Assembly (NCBI GenBank): GCA_964427855.1
Contig: CAYRVH010000071.1
Span: 1 to 14,365 of the forward strand
Origin: JAUPKT01 sp964427855
GTDB taxonomy: Bacteria > Desulfobacterota > Desulfomonilia > Desulfomonilales > Desulfomonilaceae
Reading direction: 5' to 3'
DNA: 14,365 bases
The notes beneath the pieces were generated by a model, which searched no databases, was not told the DNA's origin, and saw only the letters and a list, made by a program, of their open reading frames with translations. The translations under genes and the position numbers were made by a program. Positions 7,316 through 14,365 of this stretch are shown one piece after another (the stretch's first letter is position 1; every line of letters starts with the position of its first letter).

Positions 7316-8356
7316 ATGAATACGACCATGCGCGGGTCTCAGATGGCGCGTCAGTGGCGACTGCTCCGACTCATTGAATCTCGGACCCAGGGGATGAGCG
7401 CTGCAGACCTTGCCCGGGAGCTCGAGGCGCCTCTTCGCACGGTGTACCGCGATCTGGAAGCGTTGCAAGAGGCGGGATTCCCGCTGTACTCGGAGCGGGA
7501 CGGCTCCGGGTCCCACTACAAGCTTTTGGATACCTTCAAGAAGCAGTTTCCATTGCCGCTCACGCCGACAGAGCTTATGGCTCTGCACATAAGCTGCGAC
7601 ATGTTGAGCGCCTTGAATGGGACCTTTTACCACGAAAGCATCGCGAGCGTATTCAAGAAGGTGAAGGCGTCTTTGACGCCTGAGACCCTCGAATACCTGA
7701 ACGGGATCTCGGGCAAGGTCTCGGTGGACTTCGGGCCTGCTCGGATTTTCACGGGACTCAAGGAGACCATCAAGACGGTGAGCGAAGCCGCCGCGAAGCG
7801 GCAACGCATTGAAATCATTTACCGCGCCGCCTCCACGGCTAAGGTAACGGAGCGAAAGGTGGACCCCTATCATGTCCACATGGCAAAGGGAGGATTTTAT
7901 CTGATCGGATATTGCCACGTAAGGCGTGAAATTCGTACGTTCGCTCTAGAGCGGATACAGCAATGCGCGCCTCTCGATGAATCATTTGAAATGCGGAGTG
8001 ATTTCGATCTTGCCGACTACCTTAGGAACGCATTTCAGGTCATGACGGGTCAGCCTCGCAGGATCATCATCCGCATCGCTCCGTCGGCGGCCCACATCGT
8101 CCGTGAGCGGATGTGGCACCCTTCGCAGCAAATTCAGGAGTTGTTGGACGGAGGAGTAGAGATTACCCTCCAAGTCCCCATCAACTATGAGATCATCTCG
8201 TGGATCTTGGGGTTTGGTCCAGCGGCGGAAGTGCTTCAGCCGAGTGATTTGAGAAACAGAATCGCGTATGACCTCGAGACAGCGGCTCAGCAGTACGGCG
8301 ATGTATTCAGGCAGCGCAGTTCGGCCTTCCCAAAGGTTTCGGGGAAATTGTCCTGA
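7316..8356 (+). CDS. WYL-domain helix-turn-helix transcriptional regulator (YafY type)
   Basis: A 346-residue regulator. Residues 12-60 form a winged helix-turn-helix of the DeoR/HTH_11 kind (MSAADLARELEAPLRTVYRDL holds the DNA-reading helix). Residues about 155-220 form the WYL domain, with FYLIGYC (194-200) in place of the name-giving WYL triplet and RTFALERI next to it. Residues about 240-335 form the WCX C-terminal extension. WYL proteins sense small molecules or nucleic acid ends and often control defence or DNA-damage genes. The ATG at 7316 is taken as start although the ribosome site is poor; ATG at 7328 or 7343 is possible. It heads a likely two-gene unit with rmuC (89 bases on) and is divergent from the small genes and the CRISPR operon. 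The target genes are unknown. Confidence 0.9.
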   Translation: MNTTMRGSQMARQWRLLRLIESRTQGMSAADLARELEAPLRTVYRDLEALQEAGFPLYSERDGSGSHYKLLDTFKKQFPLPLTPTELMALHISCDMLSALNGTFYHESIASVFKKVKASLTPETLEYLNGISGKVSVDFGPARIFTGLKETIKTVSEAAAKRQRIEIIYRAASTAKVTERKVDPYHVHMAKGGFYLIGYCHVRREIRTFALERIQQCAPLDESFEMRSDFDLADYLRNAFQVMTGQPRRIIIRIAPSAAHIVRERMWHPSQQIQELLDGGVEITLQVPINYEIISWILGFGPAAEVLQPSDLRNRIAYDLETAAQQYGDVFRQRSSAFPKVSGKLS

Positions 8357-8445
8357 TCTGACAAAAAGTCATGCGCCCACACAACGGCCCGCAGAGGCCC
8401 CGCGCCACCGCCACTTAAATCAGTCTCAGCCAAGGATGTGCGTCC

Positions 8446-9699
8446 ATGCTCGACGTTCTTCTCGCCGCAATACTACTGATGCTCGTCGCAGTTCTCGTGC
8501 TGCAGATGGCCGCATTGCTGCGCAAAAGGTCCTTTGAGCACCAGTCCATTTCGTCGCTTTTGGAGTCCGTTCAAAGCTCTCATGAACGAATAGACAGGGC
8601 CGTACGTCAAGAAGTCGCCCAGAACAGAGAGGAACTCGCCGGCGCCCTCAAAAACGTGGCCGACACCCTTTTCCAGCAACTAAGGGCGATTGAGCACGCA
8701 ACGGGACAGCACCTGGAACGGCTTAGGGAAACGGTTTCAGAGAAGCTGACCTCCATGCAAAACGACAACAACAGGTACTTGGAACGCATGCGGGCGACGG
8801 TGGATGAGCAGCTCCACGGAACGCTTGAAAGGAGGCTCGGAGAGTCTTTCAAAGTTGTCAGTGAACGTCTGGAACAGGTGTACAGAGGACTAGGGGAGAT
8901 GCAGAGTCTTGCAGCGGGGGTTGGAGACCTCAAAAGGGCTCTCACAAACGTTAAGACCAGAGGGACGTGGGGTGAAGTGCAATTGGGCGCCATGTTGCAG
9001 GACGTCCTGCTCGCAGATCAGTATGCGGCCAACCTTTCCACAAAAGGCGGGGGAGAAAGGGTAGAGTTCGCGGTGAGACTGCCTGGATCGAGTGACGACG
9101 GCGAGGGCGTGTGGCTGCCCATAGACGCGAAGTTTCCCATGGAAGACTATCTGCGACTTCTTGACGCCTATGACCAAGCCGACGCGCAAGCCGCTGATGC
9201 GGCTTCAAAACAGCTCGAGCTGCGCATCAAACAATGCAGCGCAGACATAGCCAAGAAATACGTGAATCCGCCCGTGACGACGGATTTTGCCATCCTCTTT
9301 CTCCCGACGGAGGGCCTGTTTGCGGAAGTAATGCGAAGAAGCGGCTTGGCCGATGCAATACAACGTGAACACCGGGTGGTGGTCGCAGGCCCCACCACGT
9401 TATGGGCAATTCTCAACAGCATACAGATGGGGTTTCGCAGCCTGGCGGTTCAAAAACGGTCCTCGGAAGTATGGAGACTGTTGGCCGCGGTGAAAACCGA
9501 ATGGGGCAAATACCAGGATATCTTTGAGAAAGCCCTGAAAAAACTGCATGAGGCGTCTCATGCCATAGAGCACGCAAAGACGAGGACGAATGCCATTGGA
9601 AGAAAACTCAAGGACCTGGAAGAGCTTCCCGCAACCGAGGCGCACGCGATCCTCAATCTGAATCAAGAAGACCACATGCAAAATGAAAACGAGAAATAG
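8446..9699 (+). CDS. rmuC: RmuC family DNA recombination protein
   Basis: A 417-residue protein of normal length for RmuC, a family tied to limiting recombination at inverted repeats and carrying a predicted restriction-endonuclease-like fold. Residues 3-25 form an N-terminal membrane helix, residues about 30-155 a long coiled coil, and residues about 160-390 the RmuC core with TRGTWGEVQLGAML (171-184) and LPIDAKFPMEDY (224-235), where Asp227 and Lys229 match the predicted nuclease D-x-K. The start ATG has AAGGA nine bases upstream. It follows the WYL gene on the same strand and is the last gene before a convergent TRAP operon. The tail after about residue 395 is polar and variable, as usual. 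Confidence 0.93.
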   Translation: MLDVLLAAILLMLVAVLVLQMAALLRKRSFEHQSISSLLESVQSSHERIDRAVRQEVAQNREELAGALKNVADTLFQQLRAIEHATGQHLERLRETVSEKLTSMQNDNNRYLERMRATVDEQLHGTLERRLGESFKVVSERLEQVYRGLGEMQSLAAGVGDLKRALTNVKTRGTWGEVQLGAMLQDVLLADQYAANLSTKGGGERVEFAVRLPGSSDDGEGVWLPIDAKFPMEDYLRLLDAYDQADAQAADAASKQLELRIKQCSADIAKKYVNPPVTTDFAILFLPTEGLFAEVMRRSGLADAIQREHRVVVAGPTTLWAILNSIQMGFRSLAVQKRSSEVWRLLAAVKTEWGKYQDIFEKALKKLHEASHAIEHAKTRTNAIGRKLKDLEELPATEAHAILNLNQEDHMQNENEK

Positions 9700-9765
9700 G
9701 GGCAGAGACTCCGAGGAGAGACCTCACAAAAAGTTATATAACCGTTCTCAGAAGAAATCATGGAT

Positions 9766-9842
9766 TGGCCATACGTCAAATGGTCATTCCCATGAAAATG
9801 GGTGTGCAGGAAACTCCTCGTGGATTCTCACTTTCGTGAGGA
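9766..9842. other. Cluster of three adjacent hairpins in convergent intergenic DNA
   Basis: Three stem-loops follow one another: TGGCCAT/ATGGTCA (9766-9772 with 9780-9786, one G-T pair), CCCAT-GAAA-ATGGG (9789-9802, a GNRA loop), and ATTCTCAC-TTTC-GTGAGGAT (9825-9844, last pairs less certain). They lie between the ends of rmuC and dctM, where two-way termination would be expected, but none is followed by a good T-tract; a run of seven T at 9904-9910 is further on. The remainder of the 324-base gap (9700-10023) shows no gene. Confidence 0.4.
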
Positions 9843-10023
9843 TGAGTTAATGGGAGGACACGAGGCTGATTCTTGATTCGTGTCGAAAATCACTATAAGG
9901 CTCCTTTTTTTATATTAAGGAACTGGAAGCGCAGCAACGCCCAACTCTCACTGCCTCTCCAGGGGCCGAGGTCAAAGATTCGCTCCTCGCCCTTTGCATG
10001 TGTGGCGCCCCCATATCAGGTCG

Positions 10024-11319
10024 CTACTGCGCATAGCCCCAGAGCCTGGGCAGCCACAGGACGGTATCGGGTAAGTATGTCATGAGCAAGAGAACGCCAA
10101 TTTGTATGGCAATGAACGGGAGAACCGCACGACTGACCCACACAAGATCTTTGTTCACCATAGCGCCGGTAATATAAAGGCTTACGCCGACCGGCGGTGT
10201 GCAGTACCCAATGGCGAGGTTCACGGTCATGAGCAGCCCGAAATGCATCGGGTCGATTCCAAAGGCGCTGAGCATCGGGAGGAATACCGGCCCGAGGATC
10301 AGCGTCGCCGAGATCACGTCCATGAACATGCCCACCACCAGTAAGAGGATGTTCATGACCAAAAGAAAGACCCAGGGGGACTGAATGGTCGCAAGAACTG
10401 CTTCGGTGATCTTGGCGGGAATATTCTCTAACGTAAGGAGGCGCCCAAAACAACTTGCGCCTGCAACGATGATCAAGAGCGTCGCCGACGTGACCGCAGA
10501 AGACACCGTGACTTTTTTCACTTGGTTCAAGTCCATGGACTTATGGATAAAGATCTCGACAATAAAGGCGTACACGCACGCCACGACAGCGGCCTCGTTT
10601 GCCGTAAACATCCCAGAAAAAATGCCGACGAATATGATAATCGGTAATCCCAGAGACCACATGCCTTCCTTGAAAATAGTGACCATCTCACGGGCGCTTG
10701 GCACGGGCATGCTCACAATGTTGGTGTTCTTGCGAAGAAGAATGTAGGTATAGGCGCACACACCGAGAGTGATGGCGATTCCAGGTACATATCCTGTCAA
10801 GAACAGCCCCTGCAGGGACACATTACTGATCATGCAGTAGAGGATCATAGAGATGCTTGGCGGAATGATAATTCCCAAGTTGCCGGAGGTGGTCATCACG
10901 CCTACCGCATAATCCTTCGGGTACCCTTTTTCAATGAGTGCGGGAATCATGAACCCGCCCAAGGCAACAACCGTGGCCACCGTAGAACCAGAAATGGCTC
11001 CAAATAAAGCGCAGGCAATGACTCCCGCCATTCCAAGGCCGCCGGGAAGCCAACTTACCACGGCGTTGGCCATTTTTATGATTTTCTCAACAATAGTCCC
11101 TGTGGTCATGATGTTTCCACAGAGGATAAAAAAGAGCACCACGACGAGAGAAAAATTGTCCATACTCCGAAAAAGAGTTTGCACAAGCAGCTGCAAGGGG
11201 AGATCCGTAAAAAAGAGGAATCCAAGTACCGCAGTAAAGAAAAGGGCCATAAACACCGGGATATAGGTTGCCAATCCCCCCAGCAGCAGCAGAATGATGA
11301 TAACGTGACTTGACTCCAT
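10024..11319 (-). CDS. dctM: TRAP transporter large permease subunit DctM
   Basis: A 431-residue membrane protein, the size of a stand-alone DctM. This subunit carries the substrate through the inner membrane using a sodium or proton gradient. Hydrophobic segments fill nearly the whole length, consistent with about 11-12 membrane helices. The signature GSTVATVVALGGFMIPALIE (about residues 111-130), PKDYAVGVMTTSGNLGIIIPPS just after it, and GYCTPPVGVSLYITGAM near residue 380 are diagnostic of the family. The ATG at 11319 has AAGG four bases upstream and a further AGGAGAG before it. It is the last gene of the dctPQM operon, 74 bases after dctQ, and converges with rmuC. The substrate cannot be told from sequence. 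Confidence 0.95.
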   Translation of the reverse strand: MESSHVIIILLLLGGLATYIPVFMALFFTAVLGFLFFTDLPLQLLVQTLFRSMDNFSLVVVLFFILCGNIMTTGTIVEKIIKMANAVVSWLPGGLGMAGVIACALFGAISGSTVATVVALGGFMIPALIEKGYPKDYAVGVMTTSGNLGIIIPPSISMILYCMISNVSLQGLFLTGYVPGIAITLGVCAYTYILLRKNTNIVSMPVPSAREMVTIFKEGMWSLGLPIIIFVGIFSGMFTANEAAVVACVYAFIVEIFIHKSMDLNQVKKVTVSSAVTSATLLIIVAGASCFGRLLTLENIPAKITEAVLATIQSPWVFLLVMNILLLVVGMFMDVISATLILGPVFLPMLSAFGIDPMHFGLLMTVNLAIGYCTPPVGVSLYITGAMVNKDLVWVSRAVLPFIAIQIGVLLLMTYLPDTVLWLPRLWGYAQ

Positions 11320-11393
11320 CTAGCCTTCTCTCCTATCGTTGCGTCCATTCCAACATGTGCATCTGGCTTAAGAACGTTTAGGCCTACGGGAAT

Positions 11394-11900
11394 TCATTTT
11401 GCCCCGGTCAGGGCCGCGCGTCGTTCGTGATGCTCTTGATACATCACCTGAATAGTGCGGACCAACATGGTAAATCCCATGATGGGTATAAAGGCGTAGA
11501 GATACTGCAATGGAATCTCTAAAATAATGGTCTTCTGAAAAGTAGCGGCCTGGAGTACACACAATTTCCACCCGAAATACAGCATCATCACCGAGAAAAT
11601 GAGGGTGACGAAGTGGCTGAAATAGGTGAGCGGCAGTTTGAGTATGGGGACCAATTGCACAAGCGCATCGATCTTGATCATTGATTTATTTTTGATGGCG
11701 ACGCCCAGGCCGATGAAGGTGGTATAAATTATTACTTCTCTCACCAGCTCTTCTGACCACGCCAAGGTGTAATTGAAGCCATATCTCAAGACCACGTTGA
11801 AAAAGAGAGCGATGAGCGCGCACATGACGCTGAGGAAAAGCGTCCATTCTTCAAAAAAAGTGAGAATACGGTCTAAAAGCTTGAGAATCTTCCCGAACAT
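11394..11900 (-). CDS. dctQ: TRAP transporter small permease subunit DctQ
   Basis: A 168-residue membrane protein with four hydrophobic segments (about residues 13-37, 48-66, 88-112 and 127-150), the layout of DctQ, which pairs with DctM and is needed for transport. The segment LRYGFNYTLAWSEELVREVI (about residues 39-58) holds the conserved W-S/T-E-E-L motif of DctQ, which makes the call firm. The ATG at 11900-11898 is preferred because AAAGGA lies seven bases upstream; a GTG two codons earlier would sit directly on that site. It is the middle gene of the operon, preceded by the dctP stem-loop region (190 bases) and followed by dctM. Confidence 0.93.
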   Translation of the reverse strand: MFGKILKLLDRILTFFEEWTLFLSVMCALIALFFNVVLRYGFNYTLAWSEELVREVIIYTTFIGLGVAIKNKSMIKIDALVQLVPILKLPLTYFSHFVTLIFSVMMLYFGWKLCVLQAATFQKTIILEIPLQYLYAFIPIMGFTMLVRTIQVMYQEHHERRAALTGAK

Positions 11901-12047
11901 CTCCACGTCCTTTGCCTATCCAGATGAGGGTCACGCGCGACGGAAAATATCTTGAGCCCACAGGATCGTTTTTTGTCCGCGTCTTGTATCGCTTTGTGTG
12001 TCGCGCCAGGCTGTTCAGAGATAAACGACGCTGTTTTGTAAAACGAG

Positions 12048-12078
12048 CAGGGGAGCATGCCTCTCGGCAGCTCCCCTG
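12048..12078 (-). terminator. Strong stem-loop after dctP, likely attenuator or mRNA-end stabiliser
   Basis: On the minus strand, 12 bases after the dctP stop, CAGGGGAGC (12078-12070) pairs perfectly with GCTCCCCTG (12056-12048). Inside, TGCC pairs with GGCA around a GAGA tetraloop, with one bulged base at 12057, giving 13 pairs in all. A TTTT run follows four bases later (12043-12040). It could stop part of the transcripts before dctQM or protect the dctP mRNA end. Confidence 0.72.
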
Positions 12079-12090
12079 ATTTCTTCAGGC

Positions 12091-13198
12091 CTATGGTTTC
12101 TTATACCCAATGTAACCGTACACTTCTTCCAGATAGTTAGCCGGCCGATATTTATCGCCAGGATAGAGCTTGTTGATTTCAGGAGCATACTTCTTGTGGA
12201 CGTTGTCGCCCAGTTTCTTGAGAGTGTCCATTTCTTCCTTGGAAAGGCTGATGAACTCCACCCCTGACTTTTTGGCCTTCTCAATCTCTTCGGCTTCTTG
12301 CAGAACTGTTTCTTTTCTTATCTTCGCGCAGACCTCATGAACCACTTCTTTGAAGGTATTTTGAAGGTCAGGCGGCAGGGTATTGAACCACGCCTTGTTG
12401 AAGATCCAGAGGAACAAACCCTGAGCGTAATTGATATACGTGTAGTACTTGGCGTCTTCAAACTTCTTGGTAATGTTGCACACGGCCGGGGTGTGGTCTA
12501 GGCCTGTTATCACGCCCTGTTTCAGCGCGACGGGAACGTCCGGCCACGGCATAACTACGGGATTGAAGCCCCATTCTTGATAGAGCAGTTGATTCACCGC
12601 GGCCTCGGCTGTCCTGAACTTCACTTTCTTCGCATCCGCCAGAGAACGCACGGGAATAGTAGTAGCCCAACCATAATTGCCATAACCTGTGATGTCCAAT
12701 CCGATGATGCCTTGGTGGTCCATGGCCATCATGAAATGATCGAACAGCTGCCCGCTGGCTACGAATTTGTCGAGTTTTTCNNNNNNNNNNNNNNNNNNNN
12801 NNNNNNNNNNNNNNNNNNNNNAGGTTTACGAGACCAAAGCGCGGCCCTAAATTCGTTGCTGCAACGGAACTGCATCCCATGCCTTGAATGGCCCCCATTT
12901 GGAGCTGATTAAGGACTTCAACCTCTCCCCCGAGCATGGAGAACGGTTTGAAGTCGATGTAGATTTGGCCATTCGTCCGTTTCCACAGTTCATCACGGAT
13001 TGCGAACCCTGTATAGACCCCTTTGAGTACCGGGTGAGACACGTTGGAAACCACAGCCTTGTACTTGGCGCCAGACGGATCAAAGGCAGGCTTCCATTTG
13101 TCCAGAGACGGCGCCTTCTGTCCGATGGCAATGCCTGAGATCAGCCCCAGACTGATTAAGCATACCGCAACGACGAGTGCTAATCTTGCTGTTTTCAC
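12091..13198 (-). CDS. dctP: TRAP transporter periplasmic substrate-binding protein DctP, split by a scaffold gap
   Basis: The binding protein of the TRAP system, which captures the substrate in the periplasm and delivers it to DctQM. The N-terminal part has a signal peptide (MKTARLALVVAV to about residue 27, no lipobox cysteine), then TNGQIYIDFKPFSMLGGEVE and LNQLQMGAIQGMG, which are typical DctP segments. The C-terminal part reads on from KLDKFVASGQLFDHFM through VKFRTAEA and GLDHTPAVCNITKKFEDAK to the stop at 12093-12091. A run of 41 N (12781-12821) separates them, and the two parts are in different frames by count, so the true gap must be one more than a multiple of three (40, 43 ...). 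About 40 bases would give about 368 residues, normal for DctP. The GTG at 13198 has AAAGGAGG five to six bases upstream. The ligand is unknown. Confidence 0.9.
12781..12821. other. Assembly gap (41 N) within dctP
   Basis: Forty-one consecutive N bases lie inside the dctP reading frame. Frame arithmetic shows that the true missing length is not a multiple matching 41, so the N count is an estimate. The lost piece should encode about 13 residues following GPRFGLVNL. Confidence 0.99.
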
Positions 13199-13270
13199 CG
13201 CTACCTCCTTTATCTGTTGGTCTAAATTGTGCCGCGATTGGTTGAAGCCCTTGAGTTGCCAGAGGTGACT

Positions 13271-13307
13271 GCTAACCAAAGTTAGCCGTAAATTTATTTG
13301 CAGTCAA
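13271..13307 (-). promoter_or_regulatory. dctP promoter with overlapping perfect inverted-repeat operator
   Basis: On the minus strand TTGACT (13307-13302), a 17-base spacer and TAACTT (13284-13279) form a likely sigma-70 promoter, giving a leader of roughly 75 bases before the dctP GTG. The perfect inverted repeat GCTAAC-CAAA-GTTAGC (13271-13286) covers the -10 and start site, as expected for a repressor operator. The -10 is weak, so activation is also possible. Confidence 0.5.
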
Positions 13308-13397
13308 GAAAAACAGACATCCGCACCCATGATTCATGCAAGATTCCACTGAATGCCGCGCCGCAACGTTAGTCGAATTCTTCACCATACCGCGTGC

Positions 13398-13427
13398 TTG
13401 ACAAGGCGATCGCCGATGTGGTGTATT
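13398..13427 (+). promoter_or_regulatory. Possible sigma-70 promoter of the receiver-protein gene
   Basis: A perfect -35 box TTGACA (13398-13403) is followed after 18 bases by TGTATT (13422-13427), matching four of six -10 positions. Transcription would begin near 13434, about 39 bases before the ATG. The palindrome GGCGATCGCC (13405-13414) lies in the spacer and might bind a regulator. Confidence 0.45.
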
Positions 13428-13472
13428 GCTATCGGAGATAATAGACGCATCCTAAGCCGGGAGACAACACAG

Positions 13473-14027
13473 ATGCAAAGCAAATCGTACTTGGCAGGAA
13501 AACGTATTCTGGCAGTTGACGACGAGCCTGACATTCTTGACACCATTCAGGAGATCTTGGAGGACGCCGTCGTAGATACTGCTTCCGACTACCAAAGTGG
13601 GGCTGATAAAATAAAGGCTGGCAAATACGATCTCGTCATCCTTGATATCATGGGGGTGAATGGCCTGAAATTACTAGAGGAATCAGTGGCAAGAAATTTC
13701 CCAACCGTGATGCTCACTTCTCATGCCATAAACCCGGACACGTTAATGGCGGCAATCCGCAAAGGCGCAATATCATACCTCCCCAAAGAGACGCTCCCAA
13801 AGCTCGATGAGCTCCTCACGCAAATTTTCAAGGCCCATGAACAGGGAGAACCTGTGTGGAAACTTCTCTTTGAGCTTCTGGGGGATTTCTTTGACGAGAG
13901 ATTCGGCCCCAACTGGAAGGAAAAAGACAGAGCATTTTGGGCAGAATTCGACGTGACGTATCAAATAAGCAAGGGCATCGAGGAGCGACTCAAACATGAT
14001 GAACGCATAACGGCCAAGGGCATATAG
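13473..14027 (+). CDS. Single-domain response regulator-like protein with unknown C-terminal tail
   Basis: A 184-residue protein. Residues 10-122 form a two-component receiver domain: Asp16-Asp17 in ILAVDDEPD, the phospho-accepting Asp58 in LVILDIMGVNG, Thr82 in VMLTSH and Lys105 in SYLPKET. All residues needed for phosphorylation are present, although the usual Met-Pro after Asp58 is Met-Gly. The last 60 residues (VWKLLFELLGDFFDERFGPN to the end) are charged and helical and hold no DNA-binding fold I recognise, so it is probably a signalling relay rather than a classical transcription factor. The ATG at 13473 is chosen because GGGAG lies nine bases upstream; the frame is open further up to 13353, but that part is not protein-like. 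No histidine kinase is adjacent. It diverges from the TRAP operon, which it might serve. Confidence 0.88.
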   Translation: MQSKSYLAGKRILAVDDEPDILDTIQEILEDAVVDTASDYQSGADKIKAGKYDLVILDIMGVNGLKLLEESVARNFPTVMLTSHAINPDTLMAAIRKGAISYLPKETLPKLDELLTQIFKAHEQGEPVWKLLFELLGDFFDERFGPNWKEKDRAFWAEFDVTYQISKGIEERLKHDERITAKGI

Positions 14028-14061
14028 GTCGTGAGTCGTTGAGTCCGCGCCACGTCCCTTT

Positions 14062-14123
14062 CCTTGGCAAACCAAGGGTGAAATGGTGTGATAAAAAGCC
14101 CCTCTTGTTGAGAGTCGCTCTCA
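14062..14123. terminator. Two hairpins between convergent genes
   Basis: CCTTGG-CAAA-CCAAGG (14062-14077) and TGAGAG-TCG-CTCTCA (14109-14123) are perfect stem-loops between the ends of the receiver gene and the partial gene on the minus strand. On the minus strand a TTTTT run lies beyond the second hairpin (around 14093-14097), 11 bases from its stem. They may act as a two-way terminator, though no classic T-tract touches either stem. Confidence 0.4.
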
Positions 14124-14171
14124 GTGGAGCAGACATCTGGTAAACTGGCGCGATCGATTGCGCCTCGCAAA

Positions 14172-14365
14172 TCAATTATTTTCGACGAGAAAAAGCTTTT
14201 CTTGGGGTAGTTCATAATAAACAATCCTTCCCACGCCTGCGCCCAACAAGCCTATGTCATGTAAAGGCCGCGAACACTCCACTGTGGCCCCGGTTTGTCC
14301 CATGTGTATGATAATCTGCGCCGCGTTTCGTCCTGAATAGACAGCTTTGATTGCGCCTAAGAAGA
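14172..14365 (-). CDS. C-terminal end of an unidentified protein, cut by the right window edge
   Basis: Reading leftwards from the edge, one frame stays open for 63 codons and stops at TGA 14174-14172; the start lies outside the window. The residues are protein-like, with alternating hydrophobic strands: FLGAIKAVYSGRNAAQII, then TGATVECSRPLHDIG and VYYELPQEKLFLVENN at the end. The closing pattern, a glycine turn followed by V-x-L-P-x-E-K-L-x-L-V-E, resembles the TOBE-type beta domain that ends ATPases of ABC importers for spermidine, iron or molybdate, but this is a loose resemblance and the family is not established. It converges with the receiver gene. Confidence 0.6.
   Translation of the reverse strand, partial: FLGAIKAVYSGRNAAQIIIHMGQTGATVECSRPLHDIGLLGAGVGRIVYYELPQEKLFLVENN

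Noticed and set aside
7277..7918. 213-residue open frame on the minus strand
   Set aside because: It lies wholly opposite the WYL regulator gene and its own promoter, is rich in Arg and His and shows no motif; it is a shadow.
12458..12732. Two separate overlapping genes at the dctP position
   Set aside because: Both frames encode consecutive parts of one DctP; the shift is caused by the estimated N length.
13199..13279. Upstream extension of dctP to an ATG at 13279
   Set aside because: It would put 27 polar residues before the signal peptide and has no ribosome site; the GTG at 13198 has a strong one.
13405..13414. GGCGATCGCC as a repeated palindrome element
   Set aside because: Only one copy is obvious in the window, so it is kept only as a note on the promoter spacer.

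Overview
The window is a draft-assembly segment (one 41-N scaffold gap) from a Gram-negative bacterium. A TRAP transporter whose binding protein has a plain, non-lipoprotein signal peptide, a second secreted small protein and RmuC all fit a Gram-negative cell. The mix of a type III-A CRISPR locus, TRAP genes and a stand-alone receiver protein resembles Deltaproteobacteria/Desulfobacterota, but that placement is inference and no marker gene is present to prove it.

Layout. Positions 1-6181, minus strand: a type III-A (Csm) CRISPR interference operon read in the order cas6, cas10/csm1, csm2, csm3, csm4, csm5. Cas10 keeps both the HD nuclease motif and the GGDD cyclase motif. csm3 carries a clear one-base deletion that breaks the frame in the middle of the gene. 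csm5, cut by the window edge, hits a stop at codon 58 and also looks frameshifted. No array, no cas1/cas2 and no CARF effector gene is inside the window. Positions 6342-6943, minus strand: two small genes, one for a coiled-coil protein with a single C-terminal membrane helix, one for a short exported protein. Positions 7316-9699, plus strand: a WYL-domain transcriptional regulator with a good sigma-70 promoter, followed by rmuC. Positions 9700-10023: convergent intergenic DNA with a cluster of hairpins.

Positions 10024-13198, minus strand: a TRAP transporter operon dctP-dctQ-dctM. A strong stem-loop lies just after dctP, and a perfect inverted repeat overlaps the predicted -10 box upstream. 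dctP contains the N gap. Positions 13473-14027, plus strand: a single-receiver response-regulator-like protein with an unknown C-terminal tail, divergent from the TRAP operon. Positions 14172-14365, minus strand: the last 63 codons of a gene that runs off the right edge.

How it works together. Cas6 would cut pre-crRNA. Csm2-Csm5 with Cas10 would form the crRNA-guided complex, with Csm3 cutting target RNA and Cas10 cutting DNA and making cyclic oligoadenylate. If the csm3 and csm5 breaks are real, the complex is probably dead as annotated; if they are consensus errors, it is intact. The TRAP operon is an independent uptake system for an unknown organic acid. The WYL regulator is the one candidate local regulator for the CRISPR region, but its link is only positional.
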